Shown here: positions 25,460 to 34,722 of the stretch, piece after piece
Layout of the letters: the number at the start of each line of letters is the position of its first letter
Numbering within the stretch: position 1 is the first letter of the stretch
Assembly (NCBI RefSeq): GCF_004366355.1
Contig: NZ_SODV01000002.1
Location: 1,776,768-1,840,767 of the forward strand
Reading direction: 5' to 3'
DNA: 64,000 nucleotides
Source: Dinghuibacter silviterrae
GTDB taxonomy: Bacteria > Bacteroidota > Bacteroidia > Chitinophagales > Chitinophagaceae
Notes under the pieces: model-generated
Database searches by the model: none
What the model was told of the DNA's origin: nothing
The model's input: only the letters and a program-made list of their open reading frames with translations
Made by a program: the position numbers and the translations under genes

Positions 25460-25918
25460 ATGAACAAGAACAATGGATTACTGGTGCCGGACATCAAGGT
25501 TCGCTTTCACCCCAAGGTTAGAATGGTCGATCTGCATAAAATTGGTGACGCTAAATCGGCCTACGCACTTTTCAAAGAGAAGTGGAACATGGATACGATT
25601 GCCCTGCGGGAAGAATTCAGGGTAATGTATATTAATCAAGCAAGCCGGGTATTGGGTATTGATCTCTTGGCCATTGGTGGCATTAACAGTGCTCACCTCG
25701 ATACAAGGATCATGTGGGCTACGGCCTTGAAAAAAGCCGCGACCGCGATCATTGTAGCCCATAACCACCCTTCCGGAAACTTGGAGCCTAGCATGAATGA
25801 TCGTTTATCGACCAGGACCATCAAAGAAGGGGGGGACATACTGGGTATCAAATTGCTGGATCATTTGATCCTGGCCGAAGATGGCTTTATCTCCTTCGCT
25901 GAGCAGGGGCTGCTCTGA
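25460..25918 (+). CDS. RadC-like JAMM-domain protein
   Basis: 152 aa, a single JAB/MPN domain without the N-terminal HhH part of true RadC. The JAMM metal site is complete: Glu51 or Glu52 in REEFRV, H101-N-H103-P-S-G, then S111-x-x-D114 (spacing HxH-x7-S-x2-D). Such short RadC-like proteins are typical of Bacteroidota conjugative elements and genomic islands; the substrate is unknown and DNA repair should not be assumed. It is followed by a strong terminator and seems monocistronic. Confidence 0.88.
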   Translation: MNKNNGLLVPDIKVRFHPKVRMVDLHKIGDAKSAYALFKEKWNMDTIALREEFRVMYINQASRVLGIDLLAIGGINSAHLDTRIMWATALKKAATAIIVAHNHPSGNLEPSMNDRLSTRTIKEGGDILGIKLLDHLILAEDGFISFAEQGLL

Positions 25919-25930
25919 GCGGCCTAGAGC

Positions 25931-25970
25931 AAAATTGGTCTCCTGCCTGAACGGCGGGAGACCAATTTTA
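25931..25970. terminator. Bidirectional-type terminator
   Basis: AAAATTGGTCTCCTGCC pairs with GGCGGGAGACCAATTTT (one G-T wobble), giving a long stem with T-runs usable on both strands. It serves the JAMM gene and could stop the converging gene at 26020. Confidence 0.85.
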
Positions 25971-26019
25971 TATTGCTTTGAGGGAAAAACTCGCCGTGAT
26001 CACCCCCCCCCATGCTTTC

Positions 26020-26910
26020 CTACAACGTTTTGTCTAGCAATTGGCTCACCTGCCAGACATGCAGCAGGTCTTTTTGCAATAATGACGGCCTGGACAGCCC
26101 GATCACTCGATAATTTTTATTTTGTGGACCTAATTCCGCGCCAATCCACTGGAATAATTGGAGGAAACTTTCCGGCTGGTCGGTGGTTGCCTTTTTGCTA
26201 AAATCTCCCTGGCGGATGACCAGCAGCGGAAGATACCCCCGGCCAGCGGTTTGTTGAAATAATTGGTGCAATTTTTTTGTAGCGACTTCCCTGGCCCGTA
26301 ATGATTCTACGACCTGGTCCATGCTTGGGATGCCAAAATTATTCTCCGGTGTAAGCAAAATTTGCTTGTTATACGTTTGGAGGGTGGGGGTGGCCTTAAA
26401 TACTTCGTCCAGATCTCCGTGTTCACGTTTGACTTTGTCCACGAGGGAGAATGTCAGTTTGCCGTAGTATTTGAGAAATTGATGTGTTTCCAGTTGAATA
26501 AACTCCTTCCTTTTGGGTGAAGTGCTGGTTAATAGCACCGGCAGAAGTTTTATCCCGGAGAAGAGGTAGAAAGCCGGCCCCGCAAATTGCAAGGCGAGGG
26601 AAGTCGTTTGCCGCCCCGCCTCCCTTGCCCCGGTTACATATCCGGAAGGACGATCATTTTTCCAAAGTTCCACAATACATTCAACGGCGGCCCGTATGTA
26701 CGGAATTTCCATTACCCCCATTTTATCTTTCCAGATGTTGGTATAATTGTCAAGGTCCAGACCTGCCAGGACTCGGACAGCCGCGAATTCAGCGTCCAAA
26801 CGGATCGGCAAGCGACATTTGACAGCCTGGTCGTTGAATACTTTGACTACGAGTTGCAGGTGACGGATGATCTTTCCGACCTGATCGGTGCGTGCGGTTG
26901 AAATGGCCAT
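26020..26910 (-). CDS. Hypothetical protein, tandem paralogue A
   Basis: 296 aa, soluble, no recognised family. Strong similarity along its length to the protein encoded at 27022-27942: both have LWKNDR, TSSLALQxAGPALYL-type, FxxYYGKL, G(Y)xPLLVIRQGD and FxWIGAELGPQN segments in the same order. The conserved VIRQGD and WIGAE/FGPQN blocks near the C-terminus are the best candidates for a functional site. Start ATG preceded by TAGCT as in the paralogue. It has its own 111-base upstream gap, so the copies may be separately controlled. Confidence 0.65.
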   Translation of the reverse strand: MAISTARTDQVGKIIRHLQLVVKVFNDQAVKCRLPIRLDAEFAAVRVLAGLDLDNYTNIWKDKMGVMEIPYIRAAVECIVELWKNDRPSGYVTGAREAGRQTTSLALQFAGPAFYLFSGIKLLPVLLTSTSPKRKEFIQLETHQFLKYYGKLTFSLVDKVKREHGDLDEVFKATPTLQTYNKQILLTPENNFGIPSMDQVVESLRAREVATKKLHQLFQQTAGRGYLPLLVIRQGDFSKKATTDQPESFLQLFQWIGAELGPQNKNYRVIGLSRPSLLQKDLLHVWQVSQLLDKTL

Positions 26911-27021
26911 AGCTAAATAAGACCCTTACGGGCTGTATACATAAAACACGCCACGGAAGGATTGTAACCTATGGCGTCACCAATTTATTTTCCCATCCTA
27001 TTCAGGTCCATTGCCTGGCTG

Positions 27022-27942
27022 TCAAGTCTTTCCCGTTGGTTGAGGGGAAGTAATATCCCTTACTTGTTTCACCTGCCAGATATGTAACAGGTCTTTATCA
27101 GCAAGTGCCGGAGGAGAAAATCCGATCACCCGGAAATCTTCATTCTGCGGTCCAAACTCAGCCCCGATCCAGCTAAAAATACGCAGTATAGCGGGCGTTG
27201 TATTATTGCCGATGGCCGGCCTTTTTTTTTGCTCATCCCCCTGCCGGATGACCAGTAGCGGATGATACCCCTTGCCAATTGTCTGCTTATATAAGTGAAG
27301 TAATTTTCTCCTGACAGAGTCAGAAACGTGCAGCGGGTCGTCGATCTGATCAAGGCCGGGGATGGCAAAGCTGTTTTCCGTACTAGGCAGTACTTGACTG
27401 CGGTAGCTGTTCAGCGAGGGGTAGGTGTCAAACACTAGGTCAAGGTGTCTGTTTTGGCTATCCGGTTCAATGGTTCGCCTAAGAGCCAGTTTTCCGTAAT
27501 ATTGAAAAAAATGGAAAAGCTCCAATTCCGCGCGCTGTCTTGCTTTGGATGAATTATTCATCAGCAGCAAGGGAAGTATCTTTTTCCCCGTGAGCAGGTA
27601 CAAAGCCGGTCCCGCCCATTGCAGCGCCAGGGAGCTGGTCATTCGGCTGGACTCCCAGGCTGCCGATACATGGCCGTAGATGCGGTCATTTTTCCAGAGG
27701 CGATAGATACAGTCTACAGCGGTCCGGATATAGGCAACACGCATGACGCCCTGAGTGTGTTTCCAGAAGTTGACATAATGCTGCAGATCGAGCCCGTTTT
27801 TGAGGTGCTCAATCGTTTGCGTTTCGTCCAGGCGAACAGGGAGGCCAATTTGGGTGGCCCGATCGTTGAAGGCTTGGGTAACCTCCATCAAGTGAGCGGT
27901 GAGGTTGGCGATCATTTTGTGGTGCGCTGTAGGAGTGGGCAT
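27022..27942 (-). CDS. Hypothetical protein, tandem paralogue B
   Basis: 306 aa from the ATG at 27942, chosen because MPTPTAHHKMIANL aligns with the start of paralogue A and both starts are preceded by TAGCT; an in-frame start at 27987 is possible. Same conserved blocks as A (LWKNDRIYGH, SSLALQWAGPALYLLTG, YYGKLAL, YHPLLVIRQGD, FSWIGAEFGPQN). Unknown function. The two copies are clearly diverged, so the duplication is not recent. Confidence 0.65.
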   Translation of the reverse strand: MPTPTAHHKMIANLTAHLMEVTQAFNDRATQIGLPVRLDETQTIEHLKNGLDLQHYVNFWKHTQGVMRVAYIRTAVDCIYRLWKNDRIYGHVSAAWESSRMTSSLALQWAGPALYLLTGKKILPLLLMNNSSKARQRAELELFHFFQYYGKLALRRTIEPDSQNRHLDLVFDTYPSLNSYRSQVLPSTENSFAIPGLDQIDDPLHVSDSVRRKLLHLYKQTIGKGYHPLLVIRQGDEQKKRPAIGNNTTPAILRIFSWIGAEFGPQNEDFRVIGFSPPALADKDLLHIWQVKQVRDITSPQPTGKT

Positions 27943-29107
27943 AGCTATGATAGCCGTTAATGGCTTTAGAATAAAACACCCCACCATCGGGCATCAACCA
28001 TACAATCGCTATCATTTTTATTTAGTACCCGGCCCCTCCGAGGATTGATGGACATTGGGAATGGGGAAAAATAATCCTGTCATTAGGTTTAGCCCTAAAA
28101 GAGTATTTTAACGGTTGCCCAATAAAATTTTAGCCAGCAGCGAAATGCAGTAAGGCTGCATAGCTATCATTAGGTATTTACCATTTGCGTCACTTTGCTT
28201 GGCATTTACGCACCGGCAATTGTTAGTTATTCCTCCACTTCTGTAATCCATAAAGCCTAGTGATAAGGCTGGCCGAAAACCCAATAAAAGTCATAAAAGA
28301 ACCAGACTAAAATATGATGTTCGTGTTGTATAGGGGTAGTCATTCGACGATGAAAAATTGCCAAACAATGAAAAAAAAGTGATTTTTTCATTGTTAAAAA
28401 TGCATTCCATACGTCTTAGCGTTAAAAATAGTACCTCCTGAAAACGAAATGCCTTGTAGTATTAAGGCCATTGAACCTTCCTTTTATTATTTTTGTCTGC
28501 CTATTCAATCTAATACCTTGTATCTGGCTTAGGCATGTGGTGCCATAATACCTTTGCCATAAGCTGCTATTACCGATCACTCCTTGCTCTTGCGCCAATT
28601 CCATGTGCCTTTTTGTATGGGCTTAAACCTGTATTGGCTAAGTATTGCATTACGCTTAAATAATTGATTTTTAATTAGCACAGCGCTGTTGGTATAACCA
28701 CAGCCCCTTTGAATGTTAATGATAAAAAAGAAATACAATGAAGTGTTTTTATTTGTCAGGGTAAATGTAAATGCTCCCCGGGTTTTCAAAACCGAATGCG
28801 GATTATTGAAATGGGGTTTGTTCATAATGATCTTCTCATAGCGTATTAACTATCAAATAAATACGCAGCATAGGTTGAATTTCAGAAAAAAAATTAAAAA
28901 AGTCTGTGACGTTGGAGCCAAAATTCAGGTTCAGTATAGTATAAAAAGCCTTTTTTATGCATTTTTATACTCAGTTATTATGGCAAGGGCATAACCCACG
29001 CACCCAGTGGTATCATATTGCTCCCTGGTTGTTTATAGCCTATTTTATTACGAAACCTGTTATTTATTGGTTGTAATGTTACCCTTTTCACCTGTAAACT
29101 ATTTTGC
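27943..29107. other. 1.2-kb AT-rich stretch without a supported gene
   Basis: Only short minus-strand frames (28422-28604 and 28577-28825) occur; they lack family features. The first 80 bases are the upstream region of paralogue B. Several A/T runs and stop-rich sequence suggest decayed DNA at the edge of the AT-rich island that starts here. No repeats or RNA genes seen. Confidence 0.45.
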
Positions 29108-29620
29108 ATGCGGCTTGAAGAGTTTAGTGCTGTTTATAGACCTTTTCACGATAAATTATATCAAAGTTTTTCTTACAAACTTCGTGTTTCTTCGTACAAA
29201 GGCAATAAAGATGATTGTATTCGAGAACTTATACAGATCACTGCGTTGGAAACTTATTTAAAATGCCTAGATGGACGGTCGGAGGGGTACCCGCTTACAG
29301 TCCTTATTCGTCTCACAGCAAGAGATGTTTTTTATGATTTTTTCAATCCACCCAAAAAAGAACCTAATCTGGTGGCTTTGGACTATTCTAGTTATATGGT
29401 CAACCCCGATCCCGATCCTTATGAACAGTTAGTATTAAGAGAACAGATGGATATTGTTCGTTCTACGGTGGATCCAATATCTCTGGAGCTATTGGAGCGT
29501 CGCGTTGATAAAATACCCTATCAGGTACTGTCGGTAGACTACCAAAGTACTGTCGCCGCTATCAAAGCCAAGCTGCACAGAAAACGGGCAGAGCTTCGAG
29601 AGCGCCTAACCCGAGGATAG
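29108..29620 (+). CDS. Sigma-70-like protein (divergent)
   Basis: 170 aa. The pattern resembles a reduced ECF sigma factor: a region-2-like helix pair (ITALETYLKCLDGRSEG, YPLTVLIRLTARDVFYDFF) and a C-terminal segment (DKIPYQVLSVDYQSTVAAIKAKLHRKRAEL, two parts, about 132-162) laid out like region 4. Conservation is poor, so this is tentative. It precedes the DUF4238-like and TIR genes with 28- and 17-base gaps, which indicates one operon and a possible regulatory role in it. Confidence 0.5.
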   Translation: MRLEEFSAVYRPFHDKLYQSFSYKLRVSSYKGNKDDCIRELIQITALETYLKCLDGRSEGYPLTVLIRLTARDVFYDFFNPPKKEPNLVALDYSSYMVNPDPDPYEQLVLREQMDIVRSTVDPISLELLERRVDKIPYQVLSVDYQSTVAAIKAKLHRKRAELRERLTRG

Positions 29621-29648
29621 TTCTTCTTCCAACCCAAAAAAAATCGAA

Positions 29649-30842
29649 ATGCTTTTACCAACTCGTCAAACGGCCTTACTCAAAATCCTTTTCCGCTTTC
29701 AAGATGATATATCTATAGAAGTAGAAGACCTGACTGCAATCTATGTATTCTTGTTTAGTGACAAACCCGTCTATCTTACCTTGCAGCAGCCTTCTTTGCG
29801 GGCCGTCGTTGAAACTTTGAAGGAGGTCGTTGATACACACCATATGACTTCTTTGGGACAGATATCTGATTATTTTGATCAGCAGAAGTTATTATTGTCA
29901 GATTTTCTTTCTGAGGTTCAGGCGGAGATAGATATTAATAGAAAATGGGCTAACGACCACCTTACTTATAGCTCTTTAAAAGAGGGAATTGTGAAAAGGC
30001 TATTTATACCATCTTCGACATACTTTTCTATTGCGCAAGAAAAGGGTGACTTATTTAATGAGTTATATTCAGCACAACAAGATGCTTATACTCATTTCTT
30101 TGGTAGGTATTTACATCAATTTGCTGAATATGATCACGTCTTCGTTTTACTTGATGCTTGCCATAGCCAGATTTCTTTTAAGAATTTGAATGAGGTTGTC
30201 GGGCAGGTAAAAAAACTGAGTCAAATGGATTGTTATGCCGATCCTATGGAAGTTTCGATGAACAATAATATCATGGGAATATATGATAAGCTTTTAGAAC
30301 TCATTGCAGAGGAAAGGCCTTTGTCCGATATGAAGTTCAAATTAGGATTGACTACCTGGCTTTGTCACATAAAGTGTGATTATAGAGAGGATAGTTCCTC
30401 ATCTAATGAGTTATATAGTTATGCATGGGATCATTATAACTTTTACGAAGAGGTTTCTGTTTTTTACTATCGTATTCTTGCCGATAAGAAATGGAGTATT
30501 CTAAAAAGCCCGAAAAATCTTTCTTGGTTGACGTCTGACAATCCTGGCTTTGTAGTGGAGAAAGACGATAGTGGCACTGTGAAAGTAGAAACAAATCATA
30601 TTTGGGATCGAATGCAATCTAAGATCGCTCGATTTTATTACCCATTGTCAAAGGAATATTGTTTGCGTATCGAGTCTGAGAGTTTTGTAAAACAATCAGA
30701 AATGGACGTTCCTATTGAATTTGTCGATTGTTCTGAAAACGAATGGCAGGAAATTAACGAGCAAACGATCCAGGTTAGTAAAGAGATGGTAATATCCAGT
30801 GACAGGAAAATGCTAGAACTTTTTACAGATATTATAGGTTAG
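29649..30842 (+). CDS. DUF4238-like protein
   Basis: 397 aa. The C-terminal part has the DUF4238 pattern: KKWSILKSPKNLSWLTSDNPGFV (two parts, about 281-302) followed by ARFYYPLSKEYCLRI (about 326-340). DUF4238 proteins are found in defence-like neighbourhoods without known activity. The remaining sequence is helical and acidic. Middle gene of the 29108-32227 operon, ending 17 bases before the TIR gene. Confidence 0.45.
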   Translation: MLLPTRQTALLKILFRFQDDISIEVEDLTAIYVFLFSDKPVYLTLQQPSLRAVVETLKEVVDTHHMTSLGQISDYFDQQKLLLSDFLSEVQAEIDINRKWANDHLTYSSLKEGIVKRLFIPSSTYFSIAQEKGDLFNELYSAQQDAYTHFFGRYLHQFAEYDHVFVLLDACHSQISFKNLNEVVGQVKKLSQMDCYADPMEVSMNNNIMGIYDKLLELIAEERPLSDMKFKLGLTTWLCHIKCDYREDSSSSNELYSYAWDHYNFYEEVSVFYYRILADKKWSILKSPKNLSWLTSDNPGFVVEKDDSGTVKVETNHIWDRMQSKIARFYYPLSKEYCLRIESESFVKQSEMDVPIEFVDCSENEWQEINEQTIQVSKEMVISSDRKMLELFTDIIG

Positions 30843-30859
30843 AAAAAGTATTGTAATCT

Positions 30860-32227
30860 ATGTCTAAAGCTGTTTTACATACCCCTCCAAAAATCATCTT
30901 GCAAAACAAAAAGGAGATTCTTGACTATATTAAGAACCATGCACCTGAAAAATTAAAAGACAATGAAGATCGTATCCGAATGGGAGGGCGTTACATGGTT
31001 AATAAAAATTCATTGTCTACCAAGGCCCATGTTATAAAGAGTATGACCTTTGAAAATGTTGCATTTAAAGGCGACATACAGGATATCGAATTTGTAAAAT
31101 GCACTTTTAAAAATTGTGACCTAGACGGGATCTGGGGCTTTTATTTAATTTTTACCAAAGTTAAATTTATTGGATGCGGATTCAGGTACAGCCGATATAG
31201 TCATTTGGAATTTCAGTGGAATGAAGTGTCCTTTAAAAGGTGTGAATTTAGAAATGTTGAGTGGGATGAAGCTGGCTTATTAAATATAAGCTTTGAAGAT
31301 TGTTGGTTAATTAATTTTAAACTCAACGGCGTATATCCGGCAGGGAATATTACCTATTCGAGCTGTAACCTAGAGGGTTGCCATTTTGCATATATTAATT
31401 ACAGCACAGATGATGGTGATCCGGATATTGATCCTGATTTTTATGACCTTCTTTTTAGTTCCTGCACATTGACGGATACCTTATTTAATTCCGTAGAACT
31501 TAGGAATAGCTTATTTCATAATACCGTTTTATACAAATGTGCATTCATGGAGTGCCGATTAAGCCATAATGCCATAGCAGTGGATGATGACTTTAAAAGC
31601 GATTGTTACGCTTCATTAGATTTTCAAACCATTTTAAAAAGTGAGCTGCTCTCCGTCGAAATTATGGAAAGGTATTTTCATGTTACGAGGGAAATGAATA
31701 TTAAAGAAACTGTACATACTATGACTAGCAAAATTAACTTCTATACTGTTTTTATTTCTTACAGTTTAAAAGATCAGTTATTCGCTAATCTTCTCAATGA
31801 TGCATTGAGGAAAAAGGGCATTAGGACTTTTTTATGGGAGAAAGATGCTCCGGCAGGAAAATCCCTCGAAGAGATTATGTCTGGTGGTGTCCACAAGAAT
31901 CATAAAGTTTTATTTATCGCATCTGAACACTCGATTAAAAGTAAAGCATGCCAATTTGAGCTTTCTGAGGCAAGGCGTAAGCAAGAGACGCTTTGGGAAA
32001 CGATATTTTTTCCCATACACATTGATTCTTATCTTTTTTCTGTCCAAAAAAGAGATATACGCCCTATTTCTATGGCTGACGAATATTGGGAGAATATCCA
32101 AGAATTGAGAAGAGTCAATTCGATTGATTTTAGCAAGTTTAACCAAGCAAATATCGACAAAAACGCATTTGAACTTTCGATCAGCAAGATTATTCAGAAT
32201 TTGCAAGTCACGAAATCTGTAATATAG
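30860..32227 (+). CDS. Pentapeptide-repeat/TIR-domain fusion protein
   Basis: 455 aa. Residues about 60-240 form a pentapeptide-repeat-like beta helix (FENVAFKG, FVKCTFKNCDL, FKRCEFRNVEW, NSLFHNTVL). Residues 291-450 form a TIR domain: YTVFISYSLKDQLFANLL start, GIRTFLWEKDAPAGKSL, VLFIASEHSIKSKACQFEL with Glu367 at the position of the NADase catalytic Glu. Bacterial TIR proteins commonly degrade NAD+ or make signalling nucleotides during phage defence; here the repeat domain may be the sensor or protein-binding part. No Sec signal. Third gene of an AT-rich operon unlike the flanking DNA, suggesting transfer. Confidence 0.85.
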   Translation: MSKAVLHTPPKIILQNKKEILDYIKNHAPEKLKDNEDRIRMGGRYMVNKNSLSTKAHVIKSMTFENVAFKGDIQDIEFVKCTFKNCDLDGIWGFYLIFTKVKFIGCGFRYSRYSHLEFQWNEVSFKRCEFRNVEWDEAGLLNISFEDCWLINFKLNGVYPAGNITYSSCNLEGCHFAYINYSTDDGDPDIDPDFYDLLFSSCTLTDTLFNSVELRNSLFHNTVLYKCAFMECRLSHNAIAVDDDFKSDCYASLDFQTILKSELLSVEIMERYFHVTREMNIKETVHTMTSKINFYTVFISYSLKDQLFANLLNDALRKKGIRTFLWEKDAPAGKSLEEIMSGGVHKNHKVLFIASEHSIKSKACQFELSEARRKQETLWETIFFPIHIDSYLFSVQKRDIRPISMADEYWENIQELRRVNSIDFSKFNQANIDKNAFELSISKIIQNLQVTKSVI

Positions 32228-32419
32228 GAGAAGGAACATGCGAGTAACAATTATCACAACAGATGCATTCTTGCGTATTTGTTAGATAGTTATAAAAGTT
32301 AATTTGCAAGGTTTTCCCGCTATTTGCTTCAAACTTTATCGTACCTTTAACAAGATAAAGTTCTTTCTCTTACGGCGAAGATCATCCCAGGATCAGCTAT
32401 TTCATTTTTGCCCTTGTAC

Positions 32420-32492
32420 AGCCTGGTAGCTCAGTGGATAGAGCGGCAGCCTTCTAAGCTGTTGGTCGTAGGTTCGATCCCTATCCAGGCTA
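32420..32492 (+). tRNA. tRNA-Arg (anticodon TCT)
   Basis: 73-base cloverleaf: acceptor AGCCTGG pairs with CCAGGCT, D-arm GCTC/GAGC, anticodon stem GCAGC/GCTGT around loop CTTCTAA (anticodon TCT), T-arm GTAGG-TTCGATC-CCTAT. CCA is not encoded. It lies at the junction between the TIR island and the serine-recombinase element, but its 3' end is not repeated downstream, so it does not appear to be the att site. Confidence 0.92.
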
Positions 32493-32623
32493 CGGAGAAA
32501 GAAAAACTTTCTCATTTATTTTGATCTACATAAGACTAGATCATTCGGGGGACAAAATACAGGGCTGTTTCTTGCAGGTGGAATATATTCCTTGATGAAC
32601 ACGGAGTTATATCTTTTTATTGA

Positions 32624-32639
32624 ATCCAATCGAGGTCAC
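32624..32639 (+). other. att-like sequence a (diverged)
   Basis: ATCCAATCGAGGTCAC, 13 of 16 positions identical to the att-like repeat at 32892. With copy b it forms a short ladder before the recombinase gene, as left by earlier integrations; this reading is inference. The 32493-32874 gap contains no gene. Confidence 0.5.
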
Positions 32640-32733
32640 TGCTTTTTTACTGCGTCGAGGGCCTATTTCAGGGGCCATATACAAAGCGTAATCAAAATGC
32701 GCTGAGTACAAAGACGATGGTGAAAATGTATTG

Positions 32734-32749
32734 ATCCAATCCAGGTCAC
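32734..32749 (+). other. att-like sequence b (diverged)
   Basis: ATCCAATCCAGGTCAC, 14 of 16 identical to the repeat at 32892, 110 bases from copy a and 158 bases from copy c. Confidence 0.5.
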
Positions 32750-32874
32750 CATTGAAAGCCTTTGGGCGATTTTTACTGAATATCAGCATTGAGCTATTTC
32801 AATATGAATCGTTCGCAGACTAGAGTAGGGGACAAAGACAAGTAGCGAATCGAATGCTATTCGTTTTGAATGGA

Positions 32875-34410
32875 TTACAAAGATTGAATTGATCCAATCC
32901 GGATCACCTCTTCGGACTGGCCCCCGGTTTCGGGGGCTTTTTCTTTTTCACGCTTTTCTTCAGCCGCGCCCAGTCTGCGTATTGCGGCTATGACCTCGTT
33001 GACTTCCGTGGTTCGAAATTCGTTTTTCTCGTAGATGAGTTTTTTGGGGTATATCGAACCGATGAGCTTTTGTTTGACAGGGAGGGTGGCGTTGTTATAG
33101 TACCTTAGTAGGTTTCTTAGGAGGTCTGCGGTGCCTTTGACGTATTCCAACAGGTTCGCGTCCATTTGCTCGATGTCTTGCCTCTTTCGCTCTAATTGGG
33201 CGATTTCGGGTTCGTACTGGCTTTTGATCTCTTTATATTCCGCCGCGCTTAGTTCGCCGTCTAGCAAGAGTTGTTGGGCTTTTTTTATTCGCTGTAGGTG
33301 CTTGTCGATTTCGGTTTGGACTTCTTTTTCGCTTTTCCGCTCTTGATTTTGGTGGTAATAGTGTTCTGCCGCTTTTTCAAACAGGGTGATGTATTTGTCC
33401 TTGATCGTGATCCTCGCTAGTTCCTTTGTAAAGCATTTGTTGACCTCTTCGGCTTTTACACGCTCCTTGCAGCCGTTTGTGCAATGGTAGTAGAAATAGG
33501 TGCCGCCGTTGCCCCGGCTTGGGCTGCCTGTCAAGGCGCGGCCGCAGCGGGGGCATTGCAGGAAACCCCGTAGGGGCAGTTCTTCCCGCGCGGTGTATTT
33601 GGGTTTTGGGTTTCTCTTTTTGCCGTCCAGGACGTCCTGGACTTCATAAAACAGGTCTTCGCTGATGATGGGCTCGTGTAGGCCCGATATAATCTTTGTT
33701 TCTTCGTCTTTATAGGCGGGCAGCAATATCTTGCCGTAGTAAATCGGGTTACGGAGCAAGTACCAGATATTGCTGCGCCCCACGTTCAGGCCCTTTCTCC
33801 GGGCCGTTCGCCAGACTTCTTTTATCGAAAGGACGCCCTTGGCTACTTCCTCGAACACCCATTTTACCATGGGCGCGTCTTTGCTGGGGACGATGATCGG
33901 CCGGTTTTGTTCGTTGCGGGCATTTTTATAGCCTTTTGGCGCCATGGTGACGTGACGCCCGTCCTTCATGGCCCTACGCATCCCCGCGATGACATTGAGC
34001 GAACGCCGGTCATTTTCCACTTCCGGGGCGGCGAGGTAAAAGGCCAGCATGATCTTGTTTTCCGGTATGTTCAGGTCCAACGGCTGCTCGATCGCCTGGG
34101 GCTCTACGCCCAGCTTGGTCAACTGGCTAATCATCGAGTAGGCGTCCGCTGCATTGCGGCTGAAGCGGTCCCATTTTAGGAATAAAAGGAGGTCAACATT
34201 ACCCCGTTTCGTCTTTAGGAATTTCAGCAATTCATTAAACGCCGGTCGCTCGAATGTCTTCGCTGAATGATCCTCCTTGTAGAAGCCTATTATATCGATT
34301 TGCTGTTGCTGGCAGTACTGCCGCAAGCGATCCTCCTGGTGTTGCAGGCTGTATCCCTTTTCGCTTTGTTCGTCTGTGCTAACCCGTACGTAGATAATTG
34401 CTTTTTTCAT
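32875..34410 (-). CDS. Large serine recombinase
   Basis: 511 aa. Resolvase catalytic domain at the N-terminus with nucleophile Ser11 (RVSTDEQ) and conserved Arg9; KWDRFSRNAADAY at about 79-91 completes the active region. The recombinase domain follows, then a zinc ribbon (CPRCG ... CTNGC, about 288-318) and a coiled coil (about 345-410). Such proteins integrate and excise mobile DNA between short att sites without a replicative step. An att-like 16-mer lies within its 3' end. Its start overlaps by 32 bases the small gene at 34379-34603. It is probably the mobility enzyme of the 32.9-47.1 kb segment. Confidence 0.9.
   Translation of the reverse strand: MKKAIIYVRVSTDEQSEKGYSLQHQEDRLRQYCQQQQIDIIGFYKEDHSAKTFERPAFNELLKFLKTKRGNVDLLLFLKWDRFSRNAADAYSMISQLTKLGVEPQAIEQPLDLNIPENKIMLAFYLAAPEVENDRRSLNVIAGMRRAMKDGRHVTMAPKGYKNARNEQNRPIIVPSKDAPMVKWVFEEVAKGVLSIKEVWRTARRKGLNVGRSNIWYLLRNPIYYGKILLPAYKDEETKIISGLHEPIISEDLFYEVQDVLDGKKRNPKPKYTAREELPLRGFLQCPRCGRALTGSPSRGNGGTYFYYHCTNGCKERVKAEEVNKCFTKELARITIKDKYITLFEKAAEHYYHQNQERKSEKEVQTEIDKHLQRIKKAQQLLLDGELSAAEYKEIKSQYEPEIAQLERKRQDIEQMDANLLEYVKGTADLLRNLLRYYNNATLPVKQKLIGSIYPKKLIYEKNEFRTTEVNEVIAAIRRLGAAEEKREKEKAPETGGQSEEVIRIGSIQSL
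32892..32907 (+). other. Putative attachment site, left end (copy c)
   Basis: ATCCAATCCGGATCAC, identical to 47111-47126 in the same orientation. It lies inside the last codons of the serine recombinase gene (encoding about VIRIGS), a position often seen for attachment sites of large serine recombinases. Confidence 0.7.
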
Positions 34411-34603
34411 ACTCCCTCTTTTCGTGCTCGTGTTGTTCCCAGGCCAAGGCGGCTAGGCGGTATAGGTAGTCCCTGATCTCGATCACCCTGGCGTCACTCA
34501 GGTCCCCGGCTTCTTCCTGGAGGATCGCCCGGCAATCTGCCACGGAGACCTTTTCATCGGGTTCCTTTTTCTGCCTTGGCAGGGGGATCAGTTTTGTTTT
34601 CAA
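34379..34603 (-). CDS. Small protein overlapping the recombinase start
   Basis: 74 aa, charged, with a basic N-terminus (MKTKLIPLPRQKKEP) and a helical C-terminus (RVIEIRDYLYRLAALAWEQH). It overlaps the recombinase gene by 32 bases, implying coupled translation. Could be a recombination directionality factor or regulator, but no motif shows this. Confidence 0.55.
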   Translation of the reverse strand: MKTKLIPLPRQKKEPDEKVSVADCRAILQEEAGDLSDARVIEIRDYLYRLAALAWEQHEHEKREYEKSNYLRTG

Positions 34604-34722
34604 GGGGCGGGAATGTAAAATACAAAAAGTTGATTATCAATGCAAATTGCTTGCATGGGGATATTCCGGGTTACTGCTCTTTCCTTTCGCCCGGAATATC
34701 GGCGTGTAGGGTGGGGGACTTA

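Noticed and set aside
28422-28825. Two short minus-strand frames in the AT-rich gap
   Set aside because: Low-complexity, stop-rich surroundings and no family features; possible relics only.
32420-32492. tRNA-Arg 3' end as integration site of the serine-recombinase element
   Set aside because: The tRNA end is not repeated at the far end; the 16-bp repeat lies elsewhere.
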